Origin: Intoshia linei
Taxonomy: Eukaryota > Orthonectida > Rhopaluridae
Direction of reading: 5' to 3'
Assembly: GCA_001642005.1 (NCBI GenBank)
Contig: LWCA01000231.1
Location: 5,938-38,830 of the forward strand
Length of the DNA: 32,893 nucleotides
Within the stretch, counting starts at the first letter, position 1. Each line of letters starts with the position of its first letter. A program made the position numbers and the translations under genes. The notes under the pieces are model-generated. The model was not told the DNA's origin. It did no database searches and was given only the letters and a program-made list of their open reading frames with translations. Shown piece by piece: positions 32,535-32,893 of this stretch.

Positions 32535-32893
32535 TGTAATATGCTATACAATATTTGTTTGTGTGTGTGAATGTGTTACCGTTTATTTCAATAACTATGT
32601 CTTAGAATTTTATAAAGTCTGCAATTTAATTGCCTTTTTTTCCAGAGCGTTAGCAAAATAAATTTCAACCGACGAAACTACCTTCTTACGGTCAAACAGC
32701 CCAATTGTTTTTTTTTTGAAAATCAAACGAATTCGAGAATTTAAAAAAATTTATACTCTGATACAGATTTTAAAATCCTAAATTTAAATTTAAAAAATAT
32801 ATCTTTAGGGCTAAAACCACAAATTATTTTTTTTTATGAAATTTATGCTATTTATGACAATTTTTAGGATTTGACTGTTTTTACTTTATTTTT
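32535..32893 (+). repeat. Ladder repeat, copy i, running off the window edge
   Basis: 'gctatacaatatttgtttgt' with 'gtgtgtgaatgtgttaccg', 'cttagaattttataaagtct', 'gatacagattttaaaatcct' and 'gacaatttttaggattt' follow the order of copies g and d. This is the best-preserved view of the unit's left part; its right end is outside the window. Confidence 0.6.

Noticed and set aside
1-32893. tRNA, rRNA or CRISPR features
   Set aside because: No cloverleaf-like B-box/A-box pair, rRNA core sequence or regularly spaced direct-repeat array was recognised by eye; a covariance-model scan would be needed to exclude small RNAs.

Overview
This is an AT-rich eukaryotic, almost certainly metazoan, nuclear window. 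Its genes have conventional GT-AG introns, many of them extremely short (about 35-60 nt), and the intergenic DNA is dense with degraded DNA transposons (hAT and Mutator-like). An AlbA_2/Schlafen-like gene, a nucleoporin, a VPS10/sortilin relative and a REV3 orthologue all point to an invertebrate animal. I could not place it more closely from sequence alone. Small-intron, AT-rich lineages such as flatworms, nematodes, rotifers and parasitic invertebrates all remain possible.

Layout. 1-1825: non-coding, with two copies of a dispersed ladder-like repeat. 1826-3995 (minus): a five-exon gene for a complete 211-residue Schlafen-like AlbA_2 protein, with a 466-bp hAT MITE in one intron and a 60-codon DM9-like open frame in another. 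4000-5700: repeats. 5747-6994 (plus): the Nsp1-type nucleoporin Nup62, eight exons separated by introns of 37-53 nt; its first exon is unresolved. 7000-9700: decayed hAT (ZBED5-like) transposase, with two single-N joints that flank an exactly duplicated segment and suggest an assembly artefact. 9700-13540: MITEs, inverted repeats and ladder repeats. 13544-15486: a full-length Mutator-like element with terminal inverted repeats, a 9-bp target duplication and a dead transposase. 15955-17245 (minus): the C-terminal half of a sortilin/VPS10 receptor, interrupted by an in-frame TAG. 17530-18605: a hAT (GTF2IRD2-like) relic with a MITE nested inside it. 18726-31241 (minus): DNA polymerase zeta catalytic subunit REV3, which I rebuilt as 21 phase-consistent exons (1270 residues). 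31250-32893: a short transposon-type ORF and another ladder repeat.

REV3 dominates the window. It keeps the N-terminal domain, a PxxxPP motif like the REV7-binding site of animal REV3, polymerase motifs A, B and C, and both C-terminal cysteine modules, but has very little of the long linker seen in vertebrates. Its introns have taken in MITEs, a hAT transposase fragment and a 29-nt-period minisatellite. The same 29-nt unit occurs inside the hAT MITE of the Schlafen-like gene. The genes do not form a pathway; they are neighbours in a transposon-rich region.

All exon models come from reading splice signals and reading-frame phase by eye. Family assignments rest on recalled family motifs and no database search was run.
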